Shown here: piece after piece, positions 25,009 through 33,204 of the stretch
How the letters are laid out: the number at the start of each line of letters is the position of its first letter
Position numbering within the stretch: position 1 is the stretch's first letter
Origin: Palleronia marisminoris
Lineage (GTDB): Bacteria > Pseudomonadota > Alphaproteobacteria > Rhodobacterales > Rhodobacteraceae
Assembly: GCF_900172315.1 (NCBI RefSeq)
Contig: NZ_FWFV01000007.1
Span: 1 to 64,000, forward strand
Length of the DNA stretch: 64,000 bases
Reading direction: 5' to 3'
Notes under the pieces: generated by a model
Databases searched by the model: none
What the model was told of the DNA's origin: nothing
Seen by the model: the letters and a program-made list of their open reading frames with translations, nothing else
Translations under genes and position numbers: made by a program

Positions 25009-25871
25009 GAGGCGGACCGCCGCTTGCGATCCTCGCCCGCCGATCCGGGTTCTGCGTCGCGGATCAGGCGATCTTCTCCAGCAAGGCAGACGAAGCGTTC
25101 GCCCCGCATCCGGCCGATCAGGGTCAGGTTCACCTGCCGCGCGATCTCGACCCCCCAGGCGGTGAAGCCCGAGCGCGAGACCAGCGCAGGGATGCCCATA
25201 TGGGCGCATTTGATGACCATCTCGGACGTCAGGCGCCCGGTGGTGTACATGATCTTGTCCGCGCCGTCTGCTCCTTCCGAGACCATCCACCCGGCGATCT
25301 TGTCCACCGCGTTGTGGCGGCCGACATCCTCCATGTAGACGAGCGGGCGGTCGTGGTGGCACAAGACGGTGCCGTGGATCGCGCCAGCTTCGAGGTAGAG
25401 CGACGGCGTCGTGTTGATCCGCTTGGCCAGCGCATAAAGCCAGCTGGTGCGCAGCTCGGCGTCGGGCAGGCGCAGGTTCTCCAGCCCCTCCATCATGTCG
25501 CCGAAGACGGTGCCGACAGCGCAGCCGCTGGTGCGAGTCTTCTTCTTCAGCTTTTCCTCGTGGCTGGTGGGGCTGTCGGTGCGGACGACGACGACCTCGA
25601 GATCCTCGTCGTACTCCACGCCCGTCACCGTCTCGCCCTCGCGCAGCATCCCCTGGTTCTTCAGGAACCCGAGCGCGAGGTACTGGGGATAGTCGCCAAT
25701 CGTCATGGCGGTGACGATCTCCTGCCCGTTGAGGTAGATCGTCAGGGGGCGTTCCTCGACCACCGGAATGGTCTGGGTCGCACCGGTCTGATCGGTGCCC
25801 GTGACGGCGCGGGTCAGGCGCGGGGCGGCCGGGTCGGGGGCGATCAGATAAGTGGTATCACGAGATTGCAT
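25005..25871 (-). CDS. fdhD: Formate dehydrogenase accessory sulfurtransferase FdhD
   Basis: A 288-residue protein that passes sulfur from a cysteine desulfurase to the molybdenum cofactor before it enters formate dehydrogenase. Conserved stretches include MTIGDYPQYLALGFL, YMEDVGRHNAVDK and TTGRLTSEMVIKC. The catalytic loop reads TSGCAVG with Cys117; the second cysteine of the E. coli CxxC pair is a glycine here, a known single-cysteine variant. It heads the operon of four cofactor genes. No formate dehydrogenase structural gene is in the window. Confidence 0.95.
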   Translation of the reverse strand: MQSRDTTYLIAPDPAAPRLTRAVTGTDQTGATQTIPVVEERPLTIYLNGQEIVTAMTIGDYPQYLALGFLKNQGMLREGETVTGVEYDEDLEVVVVRTDSPTSHEEKLKKKTRTSGCAVGTVFGDMMEGLENLRLPDAELRTSWLYALAKRINTTPSLYLEAGAIHGTVLCHHDRPLVYMEDVGRHNAVDKIAGWMVSEGADGADKIMYTTGRLTSEMVIKCAHMGIPALVSRSGFTAWGVEIARQVNLTLIGRMRGERFVCLAGEDRLIRDAEPGSAGEDRKRRSAS

Positions 25872-25927
25872 TTGCAGGCCACTCTGGGCTGGGGCAGTAG
25901 GCTTGGGCCATACCGTAGAGCGCGACC

Positions 25928-26632
25928 ATGCCAGCCTCCACCAAGAAATCCGTTTTCAGTCAGGGCGTCGTGCAGGGGCTGCCGTTCATCCTGGTGATCG
26001 TGCCGTTCGGGCTGCTGTTCGGAGTCGTGGGGACCGAGGCCGGGCTGAACCTGGCCGAGGTCATGGGGTTCACCCTGCTCGTCGTGGCCGGCGCGTCGCA
26101 GTTCACTGCCGTATCGCTGATGGTCGACAACGCGCCGGTCTTCCTGATCCTGGCGGCGTCGCTGACGGTGAACCTGCGCATGGCGATGTATTCGGCGAGC
26201 CTCGTGCCGTATCTGGGCACCGCGCCGCTGTGGCAGCGGGCGCTGGTTGCCTACATGCAGGTCGACCAGGTTTATGCCGCGTCCGTGGCCCGCTACGAGG
26301 CGCGGGACGAGCCGGTGGGCAAGCGCGTCGCCTTCTACTTCGGCGTGGCGGCGCCGATCATGCCGCTTTGGGTCTTGGCCACGTGGGTCGGCGCGGTGCT
26401 GGGGGCGAGCGTGCCGCCGGCCTTCGCGCTGGATTTCGCGATCCCGATCACGTTCCTGGCGCTGGTGGGGCCGATGCTGCGCACGGTCGCGCATGTCGCG
26501 GCGGCGGTCGTGTCGGCCGTGGTGGCGCTGAGCACGACGTGGATGCCCACGGGCACCGGCGTTCTGGTCGCGGCGGCCTGCGCCTGCGCCACCGGCGCGC
26601 TGGTCGAGACCTGGATGGAGCGCCGCACATGA
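25928..26632 (+). CDS. azlC: AzlC-family branched-chain amino acid exporter subunit
   Basis: A 234-residue membrane protein of the AzlC/YgaZ family, the large subunit of a two-part branched-chain amino acid exporter. The N-terminus GVVQGLPFILVIVPFGLLFGVVG and GASQFTAVSLM (the typical GAxQF) are clear, with about six hydrophobic segments. Its stop overlaps the azlD start (ATGA). It is divergent from fdhD across 56 bases. Confidence 0.93.
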   Translation: MPASTKKSVFSQGVVQGLPFILVIVPFGLLFGVVGTEAGLNLAEVMGFTLLVVAGASQFTAVSLMVDNAPVFLILAASLTVNLRMAMYSASLVPYLGTAPLWQRALVAYMQVDQVYAASVARYEARDEPVGKRVAFYFGVAAPIMPLWVLATWVGAVLGASVPPAFALDFAIPITFLALVGPMLRTVAHVAAAVVSAVVALSTTWMPTGTGVLVAAACACATGALVETWMERRT

Positions 26633-26955
26633 CGATGCCGACCGCCCAGATCTGGTTCATCATCGTCGTCCTCGGCGCGGCGACCTACCTGCTGCGTTTC
26701 TCGTTCCTGGGGCTGCTGGGCGACCGCGAGATGCCCCGTTGGGTCCTGCGGCTGTTGCGCTACACGCCGGTCGCGGTGTTCCCCGCACTGGTCGCGCCCC
26801 TTGTCATGTGGCCTGCCGCGACGGGCGGCACGTTCGACCCGGCGCGGGGCCTCGCGGCCTTCGCCACGCTGGCGGTCGGCTACGTGATGCGCAGCGTGCT
26901 GTGGGGCATCCTTGCCGGGGCGGCGACGCTGTATCTGGGCCTGTGGCTGATCTGA
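26629..26955 (+). CDS. azlD: AzlD-family exporter small subunit
   Basis: A 108-residue membrane protein with three to four helices, the AzlD/YgaH partner of AzlC. ATYLLRFSFLGLLG and LLRYTPVAVFPALVAPLV are characteristic. The ATG sits inside the azlC stop. An upstream extension of the frame is antisense or out-of-frame noise within azlC. Its stop is one base from the stop of the convergent YrhK gene. Confidence 0.92.
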   Translation: MTMPTAQIWFIIVVLGAATYLLRFSFLGLLGDREMPRWVLRLLRYTPVAVFPALVAPLVMWPAATGGTFDPARGLAAFATLAVGYVMRSVLWGILAGAATLYLGLWLI

Positions 26956-26956
26956 G

Positions 26957-27232
26957 CTAGTCGCGCTTCGCGAGGTCCTCCTCGTCGCCCATGGCGGCCA
27001 GCTTCACCTCGCGCAGGAACCGGATCGTCGGCTTCACTCCGAAGAGGAGCGAGCCCAGGACGAAGAACCAGATGGCGATCGTCTCGAGGCTGTTCCAGAA
27101 GAACAGGATCGACCCGACGAGGAACGCCACCGCCGCCGCGAAATCCACGCAGGTATGGGCGAGTTCGGAGGCGGCATAGAACCGCTTCGCGCGCTCGGAC
27201 CGCTGCCGGTTCTCGTGGCGGAAGAGGGTCAT
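26957..27232 (-). CDS. YrhK-family small membrane protein
   Basis: A 91-residue protein with two hydrophobic helices (FAAAVAFLVGSILFFW and IAIWFFVLGSLLFGVKPTIRF), matching the YrhK-like domain. The FxxGS...W...LF pattern in both helices is the family feature. The ends are charged and cytoplasmic. Function is unknown for the family. It follows pheS by five bases on the same strand and is probably co-transcribed with it. Confidence 0.8.
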   Translation of the reverse strand: MTLFRHENRQRSERAKRFYAASELAHTCVDFAAAVAFLVGSILFFWNSLETIAIWFFVLGSLLFGVKPTIRFLREVKLAAMGDEEDLAKRD

Positions 27233-27237
27233 CGGGC

Positions 27238-28314
27238 CTAGACTCCGGCCCTCAGGGTCGGCACCTGCAGCGCCGAGAAGCCGTAGTGGCGCAGCCAGCG
27301 CAGGTCGCTGTCGAAGAAGGCGCGCAGGTCAGGGATGCCGTATTTCAGCATCGCGATCCGGTCGATTCCCATGCCGAAGGCGAAGCCCTGCCACTGCGAG
27401 GGGTCGATCCCGCCGGCTTCCAGTACCTTGGGGTGGACCATGCCCGAGCCCAGAACCTCGAGCCAGCCGTCACCTTCGCCGACCTTCACGGTGCCGCCTT
27501 CGAAGCTGCACTGGATGTCGACCTCGGCCGACGGCTCGGTGAAGGGGAAATGCGAGGCGCGGAAACGGGTTTTGACCGACTTGCCGAAATAGGCCGAGAA
27601 GAACTCTTCCAGCACCCATTTCAGGTTCGCCATCGAGATGTTCTTGTCGATGGCCAGCCCCTCGATCTGGTGGAACATCGGCGTGTGCGTCTGGTCGTAA
27701 TCGGCACGGTAGACACGGCCGGGGCAGATGATGCGCAACGGCGCGCCCTGCGCCTGCATCGAGCGGATTTGCACGGGCGAGGTGTGGGTTCGCAGCACGT
27801 GGGGCGGGCGGTCGTCGCCGGCCGCGCGGTGCATGTAGAACGTGTCCATCTCGCCCCGGGCGGGGTGATGGTCGGGGATGTTCAGCGCGTCGAAATTGTA
27901 CCAGTCGGTCTCGACCTGCGGGCCCTCGGCGACGGCGAAGCCCATGTCGGCGAAGATCGCGGTGCATTCCTCCCACACCTGGCTGACCGGGTGGACGCTG
28001 CCGTCGGCGACGCCGCGCGGGCCGCGGCGCGCGGGCAAGGTGACGTCGAGCCATTCCTCGGACAGGCGCGCATCGAGCGCCGCGTCTTCCAGCGCCATCT
28101 TCTTGGCGGCGATGGCGCCGGTGATTTCGTCCTTCAGGGCGTTGAGCCGCGGGCCTTCGGTCTGGCGTTCCTCGGGCGTCATCTGACCGAGCTTGCGCAT
28201 TTCCAGCGCGACCTCGCCCTTCTTGCCGATGGCGGCCAGACGCACCTCTTCCAGCGCGGCCTCGTCGCCGGCCTCGTTCACGCGGGTCAGGTACTTTGCG
28301 CGCAAGTCTTCCAT
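27238..28314 (-). CDS. pheS: Phenylalanyl-tRNA synthetase alpha subunit
   Basis: A 358-residue class II synthetase subunit carrying the active site for phenylalanine and ATP. An N-terminal coiled coil (about 1-90, tRNA-binding) precedes motif 2 ([22 protein letters not shown] region) and motif 3 [17 protein letters not shown]. An in-frame ATG 18 bases upstream exists, but the one at 28314 has AGAGG at six bases and gives the family start. It lies downstream of rpmI-rplT in the same direction, the usual ribosomal protein neighbours, but with the CHAD, CYTH and hydrolase genes between. pheT is not next to it. Confidence 0.97.
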   Translation of the reverse strand: MEDLRAKYLTRVNEAGDEAALEEVRLAAIGKKGEVALEMRKLGQMTPEERQTEGPRLNALKDEITGAIAAKKMALEDAALDARLSEEWLDVTLPARRGPRGVADGSVHPVSQVWEECTAIFADMGFAVAEGPQVETDWYNFDALNIPDHHPARGEMDTFYMHRAAGDDRPPHVLRTHTSPVQIRSMQAQGAPLRIICPGRVYRADYDQTHTPMFHQIEGLAIDKNISMANLKWVLEEFFSAYFGKSVKTRFRASHFPFTEPSAEVDIQCSFEGGTVKVGEGDGWLEVLGSGMVHPKVLEAGGIDPSQWQGFAFGMGIDRIAMLKYGIPDLRAFFDSDLRWLRHYGFSALQVPTLRAGV

Positions 28315-28456
28315 GGCGGGCCTCTCATCCATCGTCGCGGGCGGTGCTAGCGCGGGCGGGGCGCAGTGGCAAGCTGGCGCGCTGCTTCACGCAATGGTGA
28401 CCTTGCTTGGAGCCTTCGTCGCGTCACCTTTCCCCCATCCAATGGGAGAGACCGCC

Positions 28457-29194
28457 ATGCGACTGCTTGCGACCACCGCCGCCCTGGCCTTCACCGCCAC
28501 GGGGGCCTTCGCCGCTGACGTGACCTATGATTTCAACGGCGTTCAGCACACCGGCTATTACGCCGCTGGCGAGGGCGAGGTGTCGGGCCTCGTCCTGATC
28601 GTCCCCGACTGGGACGGTGTCGACGATTTCGAGACCGGCCGCGCCGACGAGCTGGCCGGGATGGGCTACGACGCCTTCGTCGTCGACATGTACGGCGCGG
28701 ACACGCCGGCCGGCACGGTCGAGGAAAACCGTGCCGCCACCTCGGAACTGTCCGAGGACCGCGACAAGATGCACGAGATCCTGCTGGCCGGCATCGAGGC
28801 GGCGCAGGGGCAAAGCGATGCGCAGAACCTCGTCGTCATGGGCTACTGCTTCGGCGGCGGCGTGGTGCTCGAGATGGCGCGGTCGGGATTTGCCGCTCAG
28901 GCCGCGGGCTACACCGTGTTCCACGGGACGCTGGCGACGCCCGAGGAGCAAAGCTACGACGGGGACGAGCCGCCGATCCAGATCCTGCACGGCGCGGCGG
29001 ACGAGTCGCAGACGATGGAAACCCTCTTCGCCCTCGCGCGCGAACTCGAAGAGGCGGGCAACACCTTTACGGTCGAGCTCTATTCGGGCGCGCCCCACGC
29101 CTTCACCGTCGAGGGCAGCGACCGCTACCAGGAGCGCGCGGCGGAAGAAAGCTGGGAGGCCTTCACCGACTTCCTCGGCGAACGCCTTGGCTGA
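28457..29194 (+). CDS. Secreted dienelactone hydrolase family protein
   Basis: A 245-residue protein with a cleavable signal peptide (likely cut after AFA at 17-19). The Cys-Asp-His triad of the family is complete: Cys131 in GYCFGGG, Asp182 in HGAADESQ, His214 in GAPHAF. Most dienelactone hydrolases are cytoplasmic and act on chloroaromatic pathway lactones; this one is predicted to be periplasmic, so the substrate is probably different. GGGAG eight bases before the ATG at 28457 supports that start over an ATG 15 bases upstream. The CYTH gene start overlaps its end by eight bases. Confidence 0.9.
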   Translation: MRLLATTAALAFTATGAFAADVTYDFNGVQHTGYYAAGEGEVSGLVLIVPDWDGVDDFETGRADELAGMGYDAFVVDMYGADTPAGTVEENRAATSELSEDRDKMHEILLAGIEAAQGQSDAQNLVVMGYCFGGGVVLEMARSGFAAQAAGYTVFHGTLATPEEQSYDGDEPPIQILHGAADESQTMETLFALARELEEAGNTFTVELYSGAPHAFTVEGSDRYQERAAEESWEAFTDFLGERLG

Positions 29195-29636
29195 GGAGAT
29201 CGAGCGCAAGTTCCTCGTGACCGGGGATGGCTGGAAGGAGGGCGTGTCGGATCGGCACGCCTTTCGCCAGTTCTACCTGTCGCATAGCAAGACGGCGACG
29301 GTGCGGGTGCGCATCACGGACGACGTGTCGGCCCGGCTGACGGTGAAGGGCAACCGCGAGGGCCCCGCGCGGCCCGAATACGAATGGGACATCCCGATCG
29401 AGGATGCCCGCGAGATGGAGGCGCTCGCAACCGGGCGTGTGCTGGTCAAGACGCGCCACGTGGTGCCGGCGGGCGACCTGGCGTGGGAGGTGGACGTCTT
29501 CGCGGACGGGCTGATCCTGGCCGAAATCGAACTGCCGTCCGAGGACGCCGCCTTCGAGCGTCCCGACTGGCTGGGAGAAGAGGTCACCGATGACCCGGCC
29601 TACTACAACGCGGCGATGGCGCTGGGCACGGGCTAG
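29187..29636 (+). CDS. CYTH domain protein (triphosphatase-like)
   Basis: A 149-residue protein consisting of one CYTH domain. The ExExK signature is EIERK (4-8), followed by alternating charged residues on the beta strands (RVRITDDVSARLTVKGN; YEWDIPIEDA; EVDVFADGLILAEIEL) that line the triphosphate tunnel. Members hydrolyse inorganic tripolyphosphate or thiamine triphosphate. The start is TTG at 29187, just before the stop of the hydrolase gene; no better start exists that preserves the signature. It converges on a CHAD gene, and CYTH and CHAD domains are often fused or paired. Confidence 0.9.
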   Translation: MAEEIERKFLVTGDGWKEGVSDRHAFRQFYLSHSKTATVRVRITDDVSARLTVKGNREGPARPEYEWDIPIEDAREMEALATGRVLVKTRHVVPAGDLAWEVDVFADGLILAEIELPSEDAAFERPDWLGEEVTDDPAYYNAAMALGTG

Positions 29637-30532
29637 GCTGCGTCCTCGCGCCAGATGCTCCAGTAGGTCGCCAGCCGACGCGCCGCCACCTTGGGCGGTT
29701 CGGCGAACACCGATCGACCCGACCGGAACGCCTCGGCCTCGAGCATCTCCTGCCGCGCGCGCATCAGTCCCCGGAAGGCGGCCATTGTGTCGGCATCGGC
29801 AATCTCGCCCGCCGCGTCGAGCGCCTCGCCCATGACGTGGATGTCGTGGTGGTCGCCCAGCAGGTCCGCAAGGTCGCTGGCGGGATCGACCTCGGCCTTG
29901 GCGACGGCCGACGTGTTTTTCAGAAGGCGCAGGTGGTACCAGTGGTACTTCGCCCGCTTGCGCCATTCGTGCAGGTTCTCGCCCGTAGGGGTCTTGCGTG
30001 CGGCCTTCATGGCGGCGCAGCCGCGCCCGTAGGTCTTTTTCACCCCGCCCGCGATGCTTTCCGCGCTGTCAGGGTCGATGGTCCAGAGGCAGGCCCGCTC
30101 GCGCGCGGCACGGAGCGTATCGGCGGCCTCTTCAAGGCGCTTGCCAAGGTCGGGGGCGGATTCGACCTTCTTCGCGCGTTTCTCGAAATGGCCCCGGATG
30201 GTCGAGAAGGCGTTGGCGTAGAGCTGGTCGTCGAACTGGGCTTTCAGCGCGTCACAGGTCTCGACCAGGGCGCGGGCGTCTCGCACGTCGGCAAGGCGGT
30301 GGGCGGTGTCCTGAAAGGCCGTGTTCTCGTGCGCATAGCCGTCGAAGCCCGGGCGCACCAGTCGGATGAGGCCGCGCAGCTTCTTGCAGCGCTTGCGAAG
30401 CTGGTGGATGCGCTCGGCCTCGGAGATGCCGTCATCCGCGGCCTCTTCCAGCGCCGTGTCGATCTGGTCGAGCGCGACGCGGCGGACCGCGGTCGTGAGG
30501 CTGTCGTCGTCGATCTTGAATGAATAGGCCAT
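29633..30532 (-). CDS. CHAD domain protein
   Basis: A 299-residue, highly basic, all-helical protein. The CHAD domain, rich in conserved His and Lys/Arg, is seen in IHQLRKRCKKLRGLIRLVRP (about 42-61) and LHEWRKRAKYHWYHLRLL (second repeat). CHAD proteins bind polyphosphate and associate with polyphosphate granules. It stands tail to tail with the CYTH gene; their TAG stops share the same CTAG at 29633-29636. The in-frame extension upstream of 30532 covers the terminator and rplT region and is rejected. Confidence 0.92.
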   Translation of the reverse strand: MAYSFKIDDDSLTTAVRRVALDQIDTALEEAADDGISEAERIHQLRKRCKKLRGLIRLVRPGFDGYAHENTAFQDTAHRLADVRDARALVETCDALKAQFDDQLYANAFSTIRGHFEKRAKKVESAPDLGKRLEEAADTLRAARERACLWTIDPDSAESIAGGVKKTYGRGCAAMKAARKTPTGENLHEWRKRAKYHWYHLRLLKNTSAVAKAEVDPASDLADLLGDHHDIHVMGEALDAAGEIADADTMAAFRGLMRARQEMLEAEAFRSGRSVFAEPPKVAARRLATYWSIWREDAA

Positions 30533-30570
30533 GTGCGACGAACGTTGGCGCAGGCGCCGCGTTCCCGCCA

Positions 30571-30600
30571 AAGAAAAGGCCGCCCGAGGGGGCGGCCTTG
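30571..30600 (-). terminator. Intrinsic terminator of rpmI-rplT
   Basis: Read on the minus strand, a 10-bp stem (arms 30590-30599 and 30576-30585 around a 4-base loop) is followed by TTTTCTT. It begins 22 bases after the rplT stop. This is a strong Rho-independent terminator and should separate the ribosomal protein genes from the CHAD gene. Confidence 0.85.
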
Positions 30601-30621
30601 CCATCTTCGATCGGCGCCGGT

Positions 30622-30996
30622 TCAGGCGGCCTGCTTGTCCAGTGCGGCCTTGGCCTGATCCACGATGGCGGCGAAGCCCTCGGGTTCGTGCACGGCGAGA
30701 TCGGCCAGAACCTTGCGGTCAACCTCGATGCCCGCAAGCGACAGGCCGTTGATGAAGCGCGAATAGGTCAGCGACTCGTCATGGGCGCGGACACCGGCGT
30801 TGATCCGCTGGATCCACAGGGCGCGGAACGTGCGCTTGCGGGTCTTGCGGTCGCGCGTGGCGTACTGGTTCGCCTTGTCGACGGCCTGCGTGGCGGTGCG
30901 GAAGGCGTTCTTGCGACGGCCGTAATAGCCTTTCGCAGCCTTGATGACCTTCTTGTGACGGGCGTGGGTGGTCGTTCCACCTTTGACTCGAGCCAT
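30622..30996 (-). CDS. rplT: 50S ribosomal protein L20
   Basis: A 124-residue, strongly basic protein beginning [19 protein letters not shown], with the typical [15 protein letters not shown] and [20 protein letters not shown]. It binds 23S rRNA early in large-subunit assembly and in many bacteria represses its own operon. It follows rpmI by 12 bases. The infC gene that usually heads this operon is not in the window. Confidence 0.98.
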   Translation of the reverse strand: MARVKGGTTTHARHKKVIKAAKGYYGRRKNAFRTATQAVDKANQYATRDRKTRKRTFRALWIQRINAGVRAHDESLTYSRFINGLSLAGIEVDRKVLADLAVHEPEGFAAIVDQAKAALDKQAA

Positions 30997-31008
30997 GGGA
31001 GCGTCTCC

Positions 31009-31209
31009 TTACCGGTCGTAGGGCATGTATTGCTTGGCAAGCTTCTGGTCGGGCTTGCTGAGCACACGGGTTCCGCGGGCGTCGCGAATAAAATCGTTGG
31101 ACCGCTTGATCATGCCGTGCCGTTTACCGGCCGAGCCGCCGACGACCTTGCCGGTCGCGGTGACCTTGAAGCGCTTCTTGGCGCTCGACTTCGTCTTCAT
31201 CTTGGGCAT
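31009..31209 (-). CDS. rpmI: 50S ribosomal protein L35
   Basis: A 66-residue basic protein starting [20 protein letters not shown] with [10 protein letters not shown] following, standard for L35. AGGAGA lies just before the ATG at 31209; the frame upstream to 31290 adds residues that do not belong to the family. It is 123 bases downstream of pyk on the same strand and upstream of rplT. Confidence 0.98.
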   Translation of the reverse strand: MPKMKTKSSAKKRFKVTATGKVVGGSAGKRHGMIKRSNDFIRDARGTRVLSKPDQKLAKQYMPYDR

Positions 31210-31332
31210 TTTCGTCTCCTGTTGAGAGGGACAGTTCCGCAGCCTCGGCATGCCACACTGGCCGGACCACGCACGGATAGGCGGCCCCATTACAGCCTGG
31301 GGCGCGCTGGCGCAAGGGTGATCTGGCTGCGC

Positions 31333-32778
31333 TCAGCCCGGATCGGTGGCGAAGATCAGGCGTTCCTCGCAGGGGGCGACGCGCAGGATGTTGGTGGTGC
31401 CCGACTGGCCGAAGGGCACCCCAGCGGTGACGACGATCTGGTCGGTCGCGTCGGCGATGCCTTCGGTGCGGGCTGCGCGGGCGGCGTTGATCACGGCCTC
31501 CTTGAAGCGGGTCACCTCGCCGGTGCGGACGCAGTGCATCCCCCACGACAGGCAGAGCCGCCGCGCGGTGCCCATCATCGAGGTCAGCGCGATGATCGGC
31601 ACCATCGGGCGTTCGCGCGCCACCAGCGTGGCCGTCGTGCCGGACTGCGTGTAGCAGCAGATCGCCTTGATGTCGGTCGTCTCGGCAATCTCGCGGGCGG
31701 CCGAGACGATCGCGTCGGCCACCGTCTCTTTCGTGCCGCCACGGCTGGCGTTGATCACGTCGCGGTAGGTCGGGTCGCTTTCGACCTCGATGGCGACGGC
31801 GTTCATCGTCGTGACCGCCTCGATCGGGTAGTCCCCGGCAGCCGATTCGGCCGAAAGCATGACGGCATCGGCGCCCTCGTAGATGGCGTTCGCGACGTCC
31901 GAGACCTCGGCCCGGGTCGGCACGGGGCTTTCGATCATCGATTCCAGCATCTGCGTCGCCACGATCACCGGCTTGGCCGCGGCGCGGCACTTGCGGATCA
32001 GACGCTTCTGGATCGGGGGGACGTTCTGGACGGGAAGCTCGACCCCGAGGTCGCCGCGGGCGACCATGATGCCGTCCGAGGCCTCGAGGATCGACTCGAA
32101 GTTCTTGACCGCCAGCGGCTTCTCGATCTTCGACAGGACCGCGGCGCGACCCTGACAAAGCTCTCGCGCCTCTTCCACGTCGCGGGGGCGCTGGACGAAG
32201 GACAGGGCCAGCCAGTCGACGCCAAGGGCACAGACATATTCCAGGTCCGAGCGGTCCTTGGGGCTGAGCGCGGCGAGGGGAAGCTCCACGTCGGGGACGT
32301 TCACGCCCTTGCGGTTCGAGATCGTGCCGCCGACCATGACCTCGCAATCGGCGAAGTCCTCGCCGTGCTCCTTGACCTTGAGCCGGATCTTCCCGTCGTT
32401 GACCAACAGGCTCGCACCCTTCTCGAGCGCCTGGAAGATCTCGGGGTGGGGCAGCTGGACGCGCGTGGCGTCGCCCTCGGCATCGTCGAGGTCGAGCCGG
32501 AAATCCTGCCCCTCGACCAGCTCGGCGCTGCCGTCCTGGAACACGCCGACGCGCAGTTTCGGACCCTGAAGGTCGGCCAGGATGGCGATCGGCCGGCCCA
32601 GATCCTCTTCGATCTGGCGGATGATCTTGTGGCGGGCACCGATTTCCTCGTGGCTGCCGTGGCTCATGTTCAGGCGGAACACGTCGGCCCCGGCCTCGAA
32701 CAAGGCGCGGATCGTGTCGTAGTCGGAGGATGCCGGGCCGAGGGTGGCCACGATCTTGATCTTGCGCATGCGTCGCAT
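31333..32778 (-). CDS. pyk: Pyruvate kinase
   Basis: A 481-residue glycolytic enzyme converting phosphoenolpyruvate and ADP to pyruvate and ATP. Landmarks are KIVATLGPASSDYD, FRLNMSHGSHEE, a B domain at about 70-165, SKIEKPLAVKNF with the catalytic lysine, VARGDLGVELP with metal ligands, KPVIVATQMLESM and a C-terminal allosteric domain ending FATDPG. GGGAG stands six bases upstream of the start. It is read towards rpmI-rplT and is divergent from the DUF1244 gene, with its own predicted promoter. Confidence 0.98.
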   Translation of the reverse strand: MRRMRKIKIVATLGPASSDYDTIRALFEAGADVFRLNMSHGSHEEIGARHKIIRQIEEDLGRPIAILADLQGPKLRVGVFQDGSAELVEGQDFRLDLDDAEGDATRVQLPHPEIFQALEKGASLLVNDGKIRLKVKEHGEDFADCEVMVGGTISNRKGVNVPDVELPLAALSPKDRSDLEYVCALGVDWLALSFVQRPRDVEEARELCQGRAAVLSKIEKPLAVKNFESILEASDGIMVARGDLGVELPVQNVPPIQKRLIRKCRAAAKPVIVATQMLESMIESPVPTRAEVSDVANAIYEGADAVMLSAESAAGDYPIEAVTTMNAVAIEVESDPTYRDVINASRGGTKETVADAIVSAAREIAETTDIKAICCYTQSGTTATLVARERPMVPIIALTSMMGTARRLCLSWGMHCVRTGEVTRFKEAVINAARAARTEGIADATDQIVVTAGVPFGQSGTTNILRVAPCEERLIFATDPG

Positions 32779-32805
32779 GGTGGGCTCCCGTTAGCGTCGG
32801 ACGCG

Positions 32806-32834
32806 CTTATGGGACAAAGCCCGGCATCTGACAA
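32806..32834 (-). promoter_or_regulatory. Predicted sigma-70-type promoter of pyk
   Basis: On the minus strand TTGTCA (32834-32829) and CATAAG (32811-32806) are separated by exactly 17 bases, matching consensus at 5 of 6 and 4 of 6. The expected start of transcription is about 20-25 bases before the pyk ATG. Identified by eye. Confidence 0.5.
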
Positions 32835-32907
32835 CAAGGCGCGCCATCTTGCCTTGATCTTTCACGGGGCGCTGCACAGCTTTCGGGCAGACAACGGGAG
32901 AGAATCC

Positions 32908-33204
32908 ATGGACGACGCCACCCGCACGGAACTGGAAGCCGCGGCGTTTCGCCGCCTGCGCGATCACCTGCAGACGCGCACCGACGTGCAGAACATCGAC
33001 ATGATGAACCTCGCCGGGTTCTGCCGGAACTGCCTGAGCCGATGGTATCAGGAGGCCGCCACCGAGCGTGGCCTCGAGATGGGCAAGGAGGACGCGCGCG
33101 AAGCGTTCTACGGGATGCCCTACGCGGAATGGCGCGACCGCTATCAGACCGAGGCCAGCGACGCCCAGAAGGCGACGTTCGACACGGCGTCGAAGGGCCA
33201 CTGA
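32908..33204 (+). CDS. DUF1244 family protein
   Basis: A 98-residue protein. DVQNIDMMNLAGFCRNCLSRWY (about 31-52, with CRNC) and YGMPYAEWRDRYQTEAS are the DUF1244 signatures. It is small, acidic and soluble, with no known function. GGGAG seven to eight bases before the ATG fixes the start; the huge upstream open frame is antisense to pyk, rpmI and rplT. The gene is often next to pyk in relatives, as here. Its stop overlaps the next start by one base (TGATG). Confidence 0.88.
   Translation: MDDATRTELEAAAFRRLRDHLQTRTDVQNIDMMNLAGFCRNCLSRWYQEAATERGLEMGKEDAREAFYGMPYAEWRDRYQTEASDAQKATFDTASKGH

Noticed and set aside
30520-32907. Open frame of about 800 codons on the plus strand upstream of the DUF1244 gene
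   Set aside because: It is antisense to pyk, rpmI and rplT. High GC content suppresses stops in this frame; the composition has no recognisable domain.
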